This document shows, piece after piece, positions 9,074-19,559 of a stretch of DNA of 64,000 nucleotides. This DNA is from Mycobacterium sp. HUMS_12744610 (GTDB lineage Bacteria > Actinomycetota > Actinomycetes > Mycobacteriales > Mycobacteriaceae), in assembly GCF_041206865.1 (NCBI RefSeq), contig NZ_JBGEDP010000001.1, positions 3,038,001 to 3,102,000 of the forward strand, given 5' to 3'. The position numbers and the translations under genes were made by a program. The notes beneath the pieces are model-generated. The model did not search any database and had not been told where the DNA came from. It saw nothing but the letters and a program-made list of their open reading frames with translations. Numbering within the stretch: the stretch's first letter is position 1; every line of letters begins with the position of its first letter.

Positions 9074-10054
9074 CTAGACCGCCGGTGGCGCCGTCGCCCG
9101 GTTCAGGATGCGGGTGGCGTCGCAGACCATCTCACCGACGATGCCGGCGGCCGGGCGCACGTCGCGGATGCGACCTATCGCCTCGCCGACGAGCACGGTG
9201 ACGACGTCGAAATCCTCTGCGTCGACAGCCTTCTGGAAGGCGCTCACCATCTCCGGCAGGCGTGCCCGCAGGCCCGCCTCGTCGCCATGCCACGCCTCGA
9301 TGAACGCGTTGCGCACCAGCCGCGCATCGTAGCCGTCGGGCCAATCCTTCTCGCGCACAAAGTCATAAACCCGGGTGCGGAGGGTGTCGTCGCCGCTCGC
9401 GGCGATGCCCCGAAGGTGGGCCCGTTGCGACACCAAGGCCTCGGGGGTCGCCCAGAACCTGGTGCCGACGAGCGCGCCGTCGGCCCCGAGCGCCAGCGCC
9501 GCCGCCAGGCTGCGGCCGTCGGCGACCCCGCCGGCGGCCACCACCAGCGTTTCGGGGCAGCGTTCGGCGGCGAGGTCGACGACGTCGGGCACCAACGTGA
9601 AGGTCGAACGCGCGCTCATCCCGTGCCCGCCCGCCTCGCCGCCCTGAGCCACGAGGACGTCCGCGCCGGCATCCAGGGCCCGGCGCGCCTGCTCGAGGTT
9701 CTGCACCTGGGCGGTGAGCGGAACACCGGCCGCGCGGATGCGATCGGCGAACGGGTCCAGGTCGCCGAACGACAACATGACGGTCACCGGTTGCCGGCCA
9801 AGAGCAACGTCGAGCACCCCGGGATCGCGCGCCAGGCTCCAGGTGATGAACCCGCACCCGACCCGTGCGCCGTCGGCCTCGCCGATCTGCGTGCGCAGCC
9901 ATTCGGCGTCACCGTATCCGCCGCCGATCAGACCGAGACCGCCCGCCCGGGTCACTTCCGCCGCGAGCCGGCCCCCCGAGACCAGGGCCATCGGCGCCAA
10001 CATGATCGGGTGGTCGATGCCGAAGAACTCGGTGAGCCGCGTCGTCAATGGCAT
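9074..10054 (-). CDS. Nitronate monooxygenase (2-nitropropane dioxygenase family)
   Basis: This 326-residue FMN enzyme starts MPLTTRLTEFFGIDHPIMLA at the ATG at 10054. It has the FMN-binding and catalytic pattern of class I nitronate monooxygenases: DVLVAQGGEAGGHG, LVVAAGGVADGRSLAAALAL and GADGALVGTRFWATPE. Such enzymes oxidise alkyl nitronates to carbonyl compounds and nitrite, using oxygen. Because the upstream TetR gene is frameshifted, one open frame of 552 codons runs through both; the start chosen fits the family. It sits between a TetR regulator and a nitroreductase fragment, a plausible nitro-compound detoxification operon. Confidence 0.88.
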   Translation of the reverse strand: MPLTTRLTEFFGIDHPIMLAPMALVSGGRLAAEVTRAGGLGLIGGGYGDAEWLRTQIGEADGARVGCGFITWSLARDPGVLDVALGRQPVTVMLSFGDLDPFADRIRAAGVPLTAQVQNLEQARRALDAGADVLVAQGGEAGGHGMSARSTFTLVPDVVDLAAERCPETLVVAAGGVADGRSLAAALALGADGALVGTRFWATPEALVSQRAHLRGIAASGDDTLRTRVYDFVREKDWPDGYDARLVRNAFIEAWHGDEAGLRARLPEMVSAFQKAVDAEDFDVVTVLVGEAIGRIRDVRPAAGIVGEMVCDATRILNRATAPPAV

Positions 10055-10131
10055 GCAACCGACGGTAGGCCTTCCCGGTGCGCCGACCGCGCGCACCCGA
10101 CGCCGAGAGTTCGGAACAGTACGCCCGCCGA

Positions 10132-10732
10132 TCAGGCGAGCGGTGCCAGGCCGGAGCGAACCAGGTCCAGGCTCGTGGCCACGAGGTCGCCGAGATCCCC
10201 GGTGTAACCATGGCGGCCCCAGTTCTCCAACCGCCACGACCAGGGCCGCCGCCAGCGCAGAGCCGGCAACCTCGGCGGCCAGGTCGATGTCGGCGACGTC
10301 GGGGTTGCGAGTCTCGACGAAGTCGGTCAGCACTCGGGCGAACGACGACTGCACCACCCGCAGGTGGCCGGCGATCCGCTCGGCGATGATCAGCTCCGCG
10401 CGTGCCGCCGCCGCATGGCGGACCACCTCGCGATCGTGCGGGAAAGCCGCCACGCTGGCCCGCACAGCGTCGAACAGCGCTTCAGCGGCAGGACGGCGCG
10501 CGAGGGCCTCGGCCAGCCATTCCAGCTGCGTCTCGTAATCCTGGACCAGCACCGCTTCCTCGGTCGGGAAGTGCCGGAAGAAGCTGCGTTCGGCGACACC
10601 GGCATGCCGGGCCAGCTCGGTCACGGTGACGTTGGCAAAACCCTTGCGCGCGAAGCTGTTCAACGCGGTTTCGCGCAGCGCCTCGCGCGTCGAGCGCCGG
10701 CGTAGCTGGTGGCGGTTGATCGGCGCGGTCAT
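10132..10732 (-). pseudogene. TetR-family regulator with a C-terminal frameshift
   Basis: The protein starts MTAPINRHQLRRRSTREALR. Its TetR DNA-binding domain reads VTVTELARHAGVAERSFFRH, followed by a ligand-binding domain with an AcrR-like layout. Near 10,223 the frame changes from VAVGELG to what should read ENWGRHGYTGDLGDLV with a stop at 10132. An extra base in GCGGTTGGAGAAC explains this. Read as is, the last 25 or so residues are replaced and translation runs on into the monooxygenase frame. The DNA-binding domain is intact, so a chimeric product may keep some activity. Confidence 0.75.
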
Positions 10733-10749
10733 CTCCCGGCCGATGGTGA

Positions 10750-11746
10750 GTGCGCGGGATGCTCGCGTTCCTGGCCGTCAATTCGACCTACCGCGGCCCC
10801 TATACGCCGGGCAGCGCCACCTGCCTGGCGTTCGCCCTCGCGGTGCCGGGCGACAGCACCGCGATGATGACCAAGCTCGAAGGCGGGATCGGCGCGCTCA
10901 CCGATTAGCTGCGCGAGTTGTTCGTCTCCCACGATGGCGAGCTGCGATTCCGGCCAAGGTCGAGCAGATCCTGGTCGAGGATGGCGCGGTGACCGGTCTA
11001 CGGCTGCGGGACGGGTCGACGCTCACCGCACCGGTCGTGGTGTCCAACCACTCGCCCAACGTCACCCTCGCCGAACTCGTCGCACCGGAACTCGTGCCCG
11101 CGGAGCTGATTTCGCGCGTCTCGCAGCGCGATCACCGCGCCTCGTTCGTGCAGCTGCACTTCGCCCTCGACGGGCTGCCCGAATTCGCCCCGCCCTGCGA
11201 CTTTTTGAACGAGCCGGGTATGCAGCAGTCGGTCGGCATCTTCGGCTCCCCGGAAGAACAGCAGCTGCAGTGGGAGGTGCGCCGGCGCGGCCTCGTCCCG
11301 GACAACCCGTCGATGGGATGCAGATCCCCTCCGCGCACGACCCGAGCATGGCGCCACCCGGGAAGCGCGCCGCCAGCGCGTACGCCTACGCCTTCCCGGT
11401 CGAAGCCGACCGCCAGCAGCACGGTCATCTAAAAAGATGATGTCTCAACGCGTTATCGACAAGATCACCCGGTTCGCCCCCGCCTTCGAGGACATCCTGA
11501 TCCGCCACATCACGTTCGCGCCCTACCACATGCAGACCATGTTCGCCGCCCCCGACGGCGACTTCTGCCATGGCTTGCCGCACCCGGACCTGATGGGCCC
11601 GAACCGCCCGGGCGCCAGGGGTTTTCTCGACTCCCGGTTCCGATCGGCAGCCTCTATCTCGGCGGCGCGGGCTGCCATGGCGGGCCGGGAATTACCTTCA
11701 CCCCCGGCTACAACGCCGCCTATCAGGTGCTCGACCACGCGTCGTG
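10750..11746 (+). pseudogene. Carotenoid desaturase-like FAD oxidoreductase, degraded
   Basis: Successive frames on the plus strand give pieces of a phytoene-desaturase-type oxidoreductase. GPYTPGSATCLAFALAVPGD comes first, with a stop at about 10,906. VEQILVEDGAVTGLRLRDGS and VVVSNHSPNVTLAELVAPEL follow. After a frameshift near 11,320 comes MQIPSAHDPSMAPPG, and at the end GGPGITFTPGYNAAYQVLDH. The N-terminal FAD-binding domain is missing. At least one stop, three frame changes and the 5' loss make it non-functional. Confidence 0.8.
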
Positions 11747-11762
11747 AGTCGTCGATGCGCCC

Positions 11763-12368
11763 TCAGGCCCCGAACGTGCCGGTGAGCTGGGCCTGCGCGA
11801 CGGCGGCGCCCGCGATCGTCTGGGCCGCCCGCGGCCCGGCCAAACCCCCGGGCAGCTCGTAGGCGGCGGGCAGCTGGTAGAGGGTGAACCGGTAGTGGTG
11901 CACCCCGCTGCCCGGCGGCGGGCACGGCCCCATATATCCCGCACGGCCGCCCGAGTTCGGCAGGCTGGTCCCGCCGCCGGGGGTCTGGCCCTCCGCGGTG
12001 CCGCCAGGTCCGGGCGGGATGCCGACCACGATCCAGTGCACATAGGTGCCGCCGACGGCGTCGGGATCGTCGACCACCAGGGCCGCCCCCAGCGGCGCCG
12101 ACCACGTCAACGGGGGCGCGGTGTTTGCCCCCTTGCAGGTGTAGCGGACCGGGATGGGCGCCCCGTCGGCGAAGGCGGGACTGCCGATCGTCACCGGCCC
12201 CTCGGCGGGAGCCTCGGGAACGCTCCGGGCGACCGTCGTCAGCTTCGGCGTCGCCGGCGCCGTCATCTTGCTGCCGCCGTGGCCGCCGCAGCCGGCCTGC
12301 GTCAGCGCCAGCGCGAGCCCTACGCCTGCCAGTGCGATGCGCCGTGCGGTAACCGATGTCGACTTCAT
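11763..12368 (-). CDS. lppC: Lipoprotein of the PEBP/YbhB family, LppC-like
   Basis: The 201-residue precursor starts [20 protein letters not shown] and has a lipobox ending LTQAGC, so it should be lipid-anchored on the outer face of the membrane. The mature part is a phosphatidylethanolamine-binding (YbhB/YbcL) fold, with [19 protein letters not shown] and [18 protein letters not shown] carrying the conserved DPD and HW motifs. [13 protein letters not shown] is the third conserved block. The ligand is unknown. Location and family match M. tuberculosis lppC (Rv1911c). Confidence 0.87.
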   Translation of the reverse strand: MKSTSVTARRIALAGVGLALALTQAGCGGHGGSKMTAPATPKLTTVARSVPEAPAEGPVTIGSPAFADGAPIPVRYTCKGANTAPPLTWSAPLGAALVVDDPDAVGGTYVHWIVVGIPPGPGGTAEGQTPGGGTSLPNSGGRAGYMGPCPPPGSGVHHYRFTLYQLPAAYELPGGLAGPRAAQTIAGAAVAQAQLTGTFGA

Positions 12369-12433
12369 AAGGAGAGTGTCGCCGACGGCGGGCGCGGAAT
12401 AAAGGTCTTTTGCCGGCCACGAACGTGGGCCGG

Positions 12434-12880
12434 CTACGCGCCGCCCTTGTTCACCTCGAGCACCCGCTTACGCAGGCCCTGGGTGGCCGTCTCCATCAGG
12501 CTCTTGGCTCCTCTTTTGACCAGGAATCCCGGGACCGGCGCCAGGAGGTCGACGGTCAGTTCGAAACGGACCCGGGTGGAGTCGCCTTCGGGAATCAGGG
12601 TGTAGCGACCGTCCTGCGCGCGTTGCTGTTTGGCGCTGACCAGCGTCCAGCTCACCCCGTCGTCGTGCACCTCGTAGGCCAGTTCCTGCTCGTCGCTGAC
12701 GCCCACCAGTTTGACCACCTGCCGCGACCTGCTGGGGTGGCCCGCGTCGTCGCGCTCCAGGACCTCGACCTTGCGATGCACCGAGGACCACTCGGTCAGC
12801 GACTCCAGATCGAACAGCACGTCCATGATCTGGTCGGGTGTCGCCTCGATGACGACTTCGCGGGACTCGGTGACAGCCAT
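12434..12880 (-). CDS. SRPBCC (START-like) polyketide cyclase-type protein
   Basis: The 148-residue protein starts [20 protein letters not shown]. It has the single-domain pattern of cyclase/dehydrase or START-like proteins: an N-terminal strand, a helix with [18 protein letters not shown], and a long C-terminal helix ([20 protein letters not shown]). Such folds hold hydrophobic ligands; the ligand is unknown. The ATG at 12880 was chosen over longer upstream frames because it begins at the family's usual position. It is divergent from the hydrolase gene that follows. Confidence 0.82.
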   Translation of the reverse strand: MAVTESREVVIEATPDQIMDVLFDLESLTEWSSVHRKVEVLERDDAGHPSRSRQVVKLVGVSDEQELAYEVHDDGVSWTLVSAKQQRAQDGRYTLIPEGDSTRVRFELTVDLLAPVPGFLVKRGAKSLMETATQGLRKRVLEVNKGGA

Positions 12881-12941
12881 GCGACGAAGATAGCCACTGG
12901 GGGGCCGCTCGAAACTCGGTTTGCGACTACCGTCTGCACTC

Positions 12942-13661
12942 GTGAATTTCGCCTGGGAGCAGTTGACCGCCGGCGTGCATCGCTGCCGGCTACCGTTCTG
13001 CGACGTCACGGTGGGGCTGGTGCTGGGCGGTCGCGGGGCCCTGCTCGTCGACGCCGGCTCCACGCTCACCGAGGCGGCGGCCCTCGACGCCGACGTGCGA
13101 CGGCTCACCGGCCGAGCGGTCACCCATATCGCGTTGACCCACAAGCATTTCGACCATGTCCTGGGTTCCTCGTTCTTCGGCGCGGCCGACGTCTACTGCG
13201 CACCCGAAGTCGTCGCGGACCTGACGGCCGGCGCCGGGCACCTCCGCGAGGACGCGCTGCGCCACGGCGCCGACGCGGTGGAGGTCGACCGCGCGGTCGC
13301 GGCCCTGCGACCGCCGCGCCACGGCACGAGAGAGGCCGTCGTGGACCTCGGCGGCCGGACCGTGGCGATCACCCACCCCGGCCGCGGCCACACCACCTCC
13401 GACCTGGTCGTGGTGGCACCGCCCGCGCACGGTGACGACCCGGTCGTGCTGTTCACCGGCGACCTCGTCGAGGAATCCGCCGACCCCGCGATCGACGCCG
13501 ATTCCGACGTGGCGGCCTGGCCGGCCACGCTGGACCGGGTCCTCGAGATCGGCGGACCGGACGCCGTCTACGTTCCGGGCCATGGCAAGGTCGTCGACGC
13601 GGAGTTCGTCCGCCGGCAGCGGGACTGGCTGTGCCGGCGTGCGGCCGCCGGTCGGGCCTGA
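12942..13661 (+). CDS. Metallo-beta-lactamase-fold hydrolase, Rv1913-like
   Basis: The 239-residue protein starts with GTG at 12942. It shows the metal-binding motif THKHFDH (HxHxDH), then GRGHTTSD, then LFTGDLVEE with the bridging Asp, and YVPGHGKVVD with the last His. All ligands for a dinuclear zinc site are present, so it should be an active hydrolase of unknown substrate. Its position before aceA matches Rv1913. Confidence 0.87.
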   Translation: MNFAWEQLTAGVHRCRLPFCDVTVGLVLGGRGALLVDAGSTLTEAAALDADVRRLTGRAVTHIALTHKHFDHVLGSSFFGAADVYCAPEVVADLTAGAGHLREDALRHGADAVEVDRAVAALRPPRHGTREAVVDLGGRTVAITHPGRGHTTSDLVVVAPPAHGDDPVVLFTGDLVEESADPAIDADSDVAAWPATLDRVLEIGGPDAVYVPGHGKVVDAEFVRRQRDWLCRRAAAGRA

Positions 13662-13692
13662 GCGCCCCGATCCGGTCGTACGCGGGCTAAAC

Positions 13693-13709
13693 ATGTTGTT
13701 CCCCAACAT
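13693..13709. promoter_or_regulatory. Palindrome upstream of aceA
   Basis: ATGTTG-ttccc-CAACAT is a perfect 6+6 inverted repeat in the 221-bp gap between the hydrolase and aceA, about 175 bp before the aceA start. It could be an operator. No regulator can be named from the sequence. Confidence 0.3.
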
Positions 13710-13882
13710 TTATCGATGCGGCCGAACCCGGCGTCGGCGATCGTGGGCCCATCGCCGGCCTCGCCCAGCCACCGCGCGGGTGCGCCGCGCCGCGCCGCGA
13801 AGGGGTATTTCGACCCCTGATTGAACCGCGGTTGTCAGGGATAGACTCTGGTCCAACGGAACCTGAAGAGGAGCGTAACCCC

Positions 13883-16171
13883 ATGGCCATCATCGACACG
13901 GACACCGAGGTCCGGGCACCGTTCGGCGACGACGTCGTCGCCACCCAGCGATACATCGACGGCCCGCGCTTCACCGGCATCACGCGCCTCTACACGGCTC
14001 GTCAGGTTGCCGAGCAACGCGGCACCATCCCCGTCGACTACCCCGTGGCACGGGAAGCGGCGGCGGCCTTCTACGAGCGGCTGCGGGAGCTGTTCGCGGC
14101 GAAGAAGAGCATCACGACCTTCGGGCCCTACTCACCCGGCCAGGCCGTGGCCATGAAGCGGATGGGCATCGAAGGCATCTACCTGGGCGGCTGGGCGACC
14201 TCCGCCAAGGGCTCCACCACCGAGGACCCCGGGCCCGACCTCGCCAGCTACCCGCTGAGCCAGGTGCCCGACGACGCCGCGGTCCTGGTGCGCGCCCTGC
14301 TCACCGCCGACCGCAACCAGCAGTATCAGCGCCTGCACATGAGCGAGCGCCAGCGCGCCGCGGCGCCGGAATACGACTACCGGCCGTTCATCATCGCCGA
14401 CGCCGACACCGGCCACGGCGGTGACCCGCACGTGCGCAACCTGATCCGCCGCTTCGTCGAGATCGGCGTGCCGGGCTATCACATCGAAGACCAGCGCCCC
14501 GGCACGAAGAAGTGCGGGCATCAGGGCGGCAAGGTCCTGGTGCCGTCCGACGAACAGATCAAGCGCCTCAACGCCGCCCGGTTCCAGCTCGACATCATGC
14601 GGGTGCCCGGCATCATCGTCGCCCGCACCGACGCCGAGGCGGCCACCCTGATCGACAGCCGCGCCGACGAGCGCGACCAGCCGTTCCTGCTGGGCGCCAC
14701 CAACCTCAACATCCCCTCCTACAAGGCCTGCTTCCTGGCGCTGGTCCGGCGCTTCTACGAGCTGGGCGTCAAGGACCTCAACGGGCACCTGCTCTACGCG
14801 CTGTCGGACGGCGAGTACGCCACCGCCACCGCCTGGCTGGAGCGCCAGGGCATCCAGGGGCTGGTTTCCGACGCCGTCAACGCGTGGCGGGAGAACAGCG
14901 AGACCTCGATCGACGATCTGTTCGACCAGGTGGAGTCCCGGTTCGTGGCCGCCTGGGAGGACGACGCCGGGCTGATGACGTACGGCGAGGCCGTCTCCGA
15001 GGTGCTCCAGTTCGGTGAGAGCGAGGGCGAGCCGGTCGCGATGAGCCCCGACGAGTGGCGGCGCTTCGCCCAGCGCGCCTCGCTGTACTCCGCGCGGGAG
15101 AAGGCCAGGGAGCTCGGCGCCGACCCCGGCTGGGACTGCGAGCTGGCCAAGACGCCCGAGGGCTACTACCAGATCCGGGGCGGCATCCCGTACGCGATCG
15201 CCAAGTCCCTGGCGGCGGCGCCGTTCGCCGACATCCTCTGGATGGAGACCAAGACCGCCGACCTGGCCGACGCCCGCGAATTCGCCGAGGCCATCCACGC
15301 CCGGTTCCCCGAGAAGATGCTCGCCTACAACCTGTCGCCGTCGTTCAACTGGGACACCACCGGCATGACCGACGAGGAGATGCGGCGCTTCCCCGAGGAA
15401 CTCGGCAAGATGGGCTTCGTCTTCAACTTCATCACCTACGGCGGCCACCAGATCGACGGTGTCGCCGCCGAGGAGTTCGCGACCGCGCTGCGGCAGGACG
15501 GCATGCTGGCGCTGGCCCGGCTGCAACGCAAGATGCGGTTGGTGGAGTCGCCCTATCGCACGCCGCAGACGTTGGTCGGCGGGCCGCGCAGCGACGCGGC
15601 GCTGGCCGCCTCCTCCGGTCGCACCGCGACCACCAAGGCGATGGGCAAGGGCTCCACCCAGCATCAGCACCTGGTGCAGACCGAGGTGCCCAAGAAGCTG
15701 CTGGAGGAGTGGCTGACGCTGTGGAGCGAGCACTACCACCTCGGCGAGAAGCTGCGGGTACAGCTGCGACCGCGCCGGGCCGGATCGGACGTGCTGGTGC
15801 TCGGCATCTACGGCAACGAGGACGAGCAACTGGCCAACGTCGTCTTCGACCCCATCAAGGACCGCCACGGCCGCAGCATCCTCACGGTGCGCGACCAGAA
15901 CACCTTCGCCGAGAAGCTGCGCCAGAAGCGCCTGATGACCCTGATCCACCTGTGGCTGGTGCACCGGTTCAAGGCCGACGCGGTCTACTACGTCACGCCC
16001 ACCGAGGACAACCTGTACCAGACCTCGAAGATGAAGTCGCACGGCATCTTCAGCGAGGTCAACCAGGAGGTGGGCGAGATCATCGTCGCCGAGGTGAACA
16101 AGCCCCGCATCGAGGAGCTGCTCAAGCCCGACCGCGTCGCGCTGCGCAAGCTGATCACCAAGGAGGGGTAG
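13883..16171 (+). CDS. aceA: Isocitrate lyase, long form (ICL2)
   Basis: The 762-residue enzyme cleaves isocitrate to glyoxylate and succinate, the first step of the glyoxylate shunt needed for growth on fatty acids. The ATG at 13883 follows a GAGGAG site. The active-site motif [12 protein letters not shown] is near residue 210. Other conserved blocks are [25 protein letters not shown] and [16 protein letters not shown]. The extra C-terminal domain (from about residue 600) is typical of the large ICL2 type, whose homologue is split into aceAa and aceAb in M. tuberculosis H37Rv. Here it is one uninterrupted frame. A TAGACT at 13842 could be a -10. Confidence 0.95.
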   Translation: MAIIDTDTEVRAPFGDDVVATQRYIDGPRFTGITRLYTARQVAEQRGTIPVDYPVAREAAAAFYERLRELFAAKKSITTFGPYSPGQAVAMKRMGIEGIYLGGWATSAKGSTTEDPGPDLASYPLSQVPDDAAVLVRALLTADRNQQYQRLHMSERQRAAAPEYDYRPFIIADADTGHGGDPHVRNLIRRFVEIGVPGYHIEDQRPGTKKCGHQGGKVLVPSDEQIKRLNAARFQLDIMRVPGIIVARTDAEAATLIDSRADERDQPFLLGATNLNIPSYKACFLALVRRFYELGVKDLNGHLLYALSDGEYATATAWLERQGIQGLVSDAVNAWRENSETSIDDLFDQVESRFVAAWEDDAGLMTYGEAVSEVLQFGESEGEPVAMSPDEWRRFAQRASLYSAREKARELGADPGWDCELAKTPEGYYQIRGGIPYAIAKSLAAAPFADILWMETKTADLADAREFAEAIHARFPEKMLAYNLSPSFNWDTTGMTDEEMRRFPEELGKMGFVFNFITYGGHQIDGVAAEEFATALRQDGMLALARLQRKMRLVESPYRTPQTLVGGPRSDAALAASSGRTATTKAMGKGSTQHQHLVQTEVPKKLLEEWLTLWSEHYHLGEKLRVQLRPRRAGSDVLVLGIYGNEDEQLANVVFDPIKDRHGRSILTVRDQNTFAEKLRQKRLMTLIHLWLVHRFKADAVYYVTPTEDNLYQTSKMKSHGIFSEVNQEVGEIIVAEVNKPRIEELLKPDRVALRKLITKEG

Positions 16172-16287
16172 GAAGCGCGTCCTGGCGAGCCTCCGCGCGT
16201 GTCGCCTCGGCACACGTCCGCCCCTGACAAACGCCGCACGGCCCCTGCTCGGCTTTGCGGCACACCGCTGATGCCGGACGCGAGCGG

Positions 16288-19080
16288 TTACGGCGTGGCG
16301 CCACTCAGGAAGATGCCCGACAGTTTGTAGCCGATGTTGTCCATCCCTGAGACCAAGCTGCCGACGGTCAGCTGACCCGTGTTCAAAACGCCCGATACTC
16401 CGCCGCCCAGATTGGACAGGCCCGACAGTTCATTGCCGTAGTTCCGATAACCCGAATCGGCCAGCCCGCCCAGGGGGTTGGTGTTGAACCAGCCCGACAG
16501 TCCCGCGCCGTTGTTGCCGAAGCCCGAGTTGCCTCCGGCGCCGGTGTTGAAGAAGCCCGACGACGGCGCGGTGCTCGAGTTCGCGAACCCGGGAGCGGAG
16601 GGGATGTCGAAGGTCGCGATGGTGGTGCTGGGCAGGTGGATGCTGCCGATGGTGAACGGCGCGGTGGTGAAGCTGCCCAGTCCGATGGGCGGCACCGTCA
16701 CCGGCGGCGTCGTGATCGCCGGCGTCGTGATGTTCGGCAACGTGAACGCACCCACACCGATCGGATCGATCGTCACCGGCGGCGTCGTGATCGCCGGCGT
16801 CGTGATATTCGGCAGACTGAACGCACCCACACCGATCGGATCGATCGTCAACGGCGGCGTCGTGATCGCCGGCGTCGTGATATTCGGCAGACTGAACGCA
16901 CCCACACCGATCGCACCGATCGTCACCGGCGGCGTCGTGATCGCCGGCGTCGTGATATTCGGCAGACTGAACGCACCCACACCGATCGCACCGATCGTCA
17001 ACGCCGGCGTCGTGATCGCCGGCGTCGTGATACTCGGCAGGGTGAAGGCGTCGACGGTGATGGGGGAAACGTCGAGTCCGGGGATCGTAAAGTTGGGCAG
17101 GCTGAAGCCAGAGACGGTGATGGGGCCGCTCAAGGTGTATGGCTGGATCGTAACCGTGGGCAGGGTAAACGGGGAGACCTTGACATAATTGATGGTGAAA
17201 TTGGCCGTGGTACCAAACGGCCCCGTCAGTGCCAAAACGTTAGTGTTCCAGGACACAGCTATTTGATTTATGGTAAAACCGCCGACACTGATGACGGGGC
17301 CGTTTATCGGCTGGCTCCAACCGATGCTGGGCAGCGTGAAGTTGCCGGTGCTTATGTTGTTCACGAATATCGACGAGGTGTGAATTCCGGGTAGCGTAAA
17401 TCCACCGACAGCTGTCCCGGCCGGAATCGTGAACGACGGAATCGTCACCGACGGAATACTCAACGTCGGCAGACTGAACGCCCCCAACGCCGTCCCCGCC
17501 GGAATCGTCACCGGCGGAATCGTCACCGACGGAATACTCAACGTCGGCAGACTGAACGCCCCCAACGCCGTCCCCGCCGGAATCGTCACCGGCGGAATCG
17601 TCACCGACGGGAGGCTCAACTGCGGCAGGTCGAAAGCGGGAATGTTTATTGCCGGTATCTGCAACGGCGGCACGGTGATGTCGGGCGTCGTAATGGCCAA
17701 GTGGAGGCTGCCCTGACCGACGCCCTGATATAGCATCCCCGAGTTCAGGTCACCGGAGTTGAACAGTCCGTTGTTCATGTTGCCGGAGTTGAAGGCACCT
17801 GTGTTGAGGTCGCCGGTGTTCAACCAGCCGGTGTTCGCGGCACCGGTATTGAAGCCACCCGTGTTCGACGCGCCGGGATTGAAGTCACCGGTGTTGTAGT
17901 TGCCGACATTCCAGCTGCCCGTGTTCGCCGTGCCGACGTCGAAACTGCCGGTATTGAGCACGCCCGGGTTGAAGAAGCCCGTATTTGCCGTCCCGGAGTT
18001 GAACAAGCCGGTGTTGTAGCTGCCGGAGTTCCCGATGCCGGAGTTGCCGGTACCGGAGTTGAAGAAGCCTATATTCCCGGTTCCCGAGTTGAACAAGCCA
18101 ATGTTTCCGGTGCCCGAGTTGAGGCCGCCGATGGCCAACTGGCCGATGTCCGAAGGGCCGTAGCTGACATAGGTGTTGCCAATACCGATCAGGTTGTTTC
18201 CGGTGAGGCCGATGCCGATATTGTTATTGCCGCTGCTTGCAACACCGATGTTGAAGTTACCCGCGTTACCGAAGCCGAGGTTGCCGCTACCCGCGTTTCC
18301 GAAGCCGATGTTGCTGCCACCGAGGTTGCCGATACCGTAGTTGAGGCTGCCCAGGTTTCCTGCGCCGAAGTTCGAATTGCCCAGGTTTGCGCTGCCGAAG
18401 TTGCCCTGGCCGACGTTTGCGTTGCCGACGTTGCCGCCGCCGACGTTGGCCAAGCCGAGATTAAGGGTGATGGTTCTACTGGCAGCGGCCGGCACGGTGG
18501 CCACCGAGGCACCACCGGCCTGCAGCGCTGCGGTCAACCGGGCCGGCAATCCCACCAGGTTCTGCAGCGGCTGGGTGAACGGTGTCAGCGCCGAGACGGC
18601 CGCCGACGCCCCGGCGAAATAGCCCGACATCGTCGAGACCGCTTGGGCCCACAACTGCTCGTACTCGGCCTCGGCGGCGGCAATCGCGGGGGCGTTCTGT
18701 CCGAAGAGGTTGGAGATGACCAGCGCCGCCAGTTGGGAGCGGTTGGTCGACACCACCGCCGGCGGCACCATCGCCGCCCGTGCCGCCTCGAATTGCGCGA
18801 CTACCGCGCGGGCCTGCGCGGCCGTCCGCTCCGCGTGGGCCGCGGAGGCCGAGAGCCAGCCGGCGTACGGGTTCGACGCAGCGAGCATCGCCGCCGCCGA
18901 CGGGCCCTGCCATGCCGTACCGGTCAGGCCCGAGGTAATCGATACGAACGACGTGGCCGCCGAGGACAACTCCGCGGCCAGGCCATCCCACGCCGTTGCC
19001 GCCGCCAGCATCGGCGCCGACCCGGCGCCGGAGAACAGACGGACGGCATTGAGCTCCGGCGGCAGCACTGAGAAATTCAA
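16288..19080 (-). CDS. PPE family protein, MPTR type (PPE34-like position)
   Basis: The 930-residue protein starts with the PPE domain ([20 protein letters not shown], residues 1 to about 180), which pairs with a PE partner for type VII secretion. The start codon is TTG at 19080, behind a GAAAGG site. From about residue 210 to 460 it has MPTR pentapeptide repeats (NxGxGN type, such as [17 protein letters not shown]). The rest has repeats of 25-26 residues of the form [14 protein letters not shown] and [18 protein letters not shown], ending in a further Gly/Asn-rich block. It lies next to aceA, as PPE34 does in M. tuberculosis. It is likely surface-exposed; function unknown. Confidence 0.92.
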   Translation of the reverse strand: MNFSVLPPELNAVRLFSGAGSAPMLAAATAWDGLAAELSSAATSFVSITSGLTGTAWQGPSAAAMLAASNPYAGWLSASAAHAERTAAQARAVVAQFEAARAAMVPPAVVSTNRSQLAALVISNLFGQNAPAIAAAEAEYEQLWAQAVSTMSGYFAGASAAVSALTPFTQPLQNLVGLPARLTAALQAGGASVATVPAAASRTITLNLGLANVGGGNVGNANVGQGNFGSANLGNSNFGAGNLGSLNYGIGNLGGSNIGFGNAGSGNLGFGNAGNFNIGVASSGNNNIGIGLTGNNLIGIGNTYVSYGPSDIGQLAIGGLNSGTGNIGLFNSGTGNIGFFNSGTGNSGIGNSGSYNTGLFNSGTANTGFFNPGVLNTGSFDVGTANTGSWNVGNYNTGDFNPGASNTGGFNTGAANTGWLNTGDLNTGAFNSGNMNNGLFNSGDLNSGMLYQGVGQGSLHLAITTPDITVPPLQIPAINIPAFDLPQLSLPSVTIPPVTIPAGTALGAFSLPTLSIPSVTIPPVTIPAGTALGAFSLPTLSIPSVTIPSFTIPAGTAVGGFTLPGIHTSSIFVNNISTGNFTLPSIGWSQPINGPVISVGGFTINQIAVSWNTNVLALTGPFGTTANFTINYVKVSPFTLPTVTIQPYTLSGPITVSGFSLPNFTIPGLDVSPITVDAFTLPSITTPAITTPALTIGAIGVGAFSLPNITTPAITTPPVTIGAIGVGAFSLPNITTPAITTPPLTIDPIGVGAFSLPNITTPAITTPPVTIDPIGVGAFTLPNITTPAITTPPVTVPPIGLGSFTTAPFTIGSIHLPSTTIATFDIPSAPGFANSSTAPSSGFFNTGAGGNSGFGNNGAGLSGWFNTNPLGGLADSGYRNYGNELSGLSNLGGGVSGVLNTGQLTVGSLVSGMDNIGYKLSGIFLSGATP
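16681..17050 (-). repeat. 75-bp tandem repeats in the PPE gene
   Basis: About five near-identical 75-bp units encode the 25-residue motif [18 protein letters not shown](I/T)TTPAIT. The copies differ at few positions, which points to recent expansion and possible copy-number variation. Confidence 0.85.
17429..17625 (-). repeat. 78-bp tandem repeats in the PPE gene
   Basis: Two and a half near-identical 78-bp units encode a 26-residue motif beginning [20 protein letters not shown]. They form a second repeat family, distinct from the 75-bp units. Confidence 0.8.
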
Positions 19081-19559
19081 TATTCGGCCTTTCGCGCAGA
19101 CTTCGGCGCCAATAATCGCGAGCGGGCGCCGGTCGACGAGTTGTCAATCGGTAGCACTGCGCGATTGGTAGCGCACAAGTTACGCGCCCACCGGGGAGGA
19201 TAGGGAAGTGTTTTGGCAGCGGATACGAAAACGTTATAAAACCGTGATAATCAACCAATCGGTGTGTCAAATTTCTTTACATTTACCCGAGCGACAGAAA
19301 TTGGGAACTCGACGTCAAGCTGCTTAAAAGCCTTCGGCGTGAATGTGGTCGGCACTCACGCAATGGCCGCCGCGGGGGCCCGGCTGCCGGCACAGGCCAT
19401 CTCACCCCCCCTGAGCGGGTGCGTGGCCGGCGCCAACTGCCGAGCCGGCCACGAGCTGGGCCGTATCGGGCATCCGTCGGCCGGTTTGGGTGTTCGCTTG
19501 CGGGGGTACGGATGGACGGACGACTTGGGGTGTGGCGCGAACGGAAAGTGGTGGCCCTG
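19081..19559. other. Divergent intergenic region between the PPE and lipoprotein genes
   Basis: About 480 bp with an AT-rich core (19,225-19,290). TTGACA on the minus strand (19265-19270) could belong to a PPE promoter, but no clear -10 lies at normal spacing. CGTGATA at 19243-19249 is the same heptamer repeated upstream of the PE-cellulase gene. No gene is supported in the rest. Confidence 0.4.

Noticed and set aside
14132..16213. 693-codon open frame antisense to aceA
   Set aside because: It is a GC-driven shadow of aceA, with Leu/Val/Gly/Arg/His-rich composition and no domain.
16233..16261. Inverted repeat GCCGCA/TGCGGC between aceA and the PPE gene as a terminator
   Set aside because: The arms are only 6 bp with a 17-bp loop and no T-run, so the case is too weak.
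16681..17625. CRISPR-like array
   Set aside because: The repeats are contiguous, in frame and encode PPE protein motifs; there are no unique spacers.
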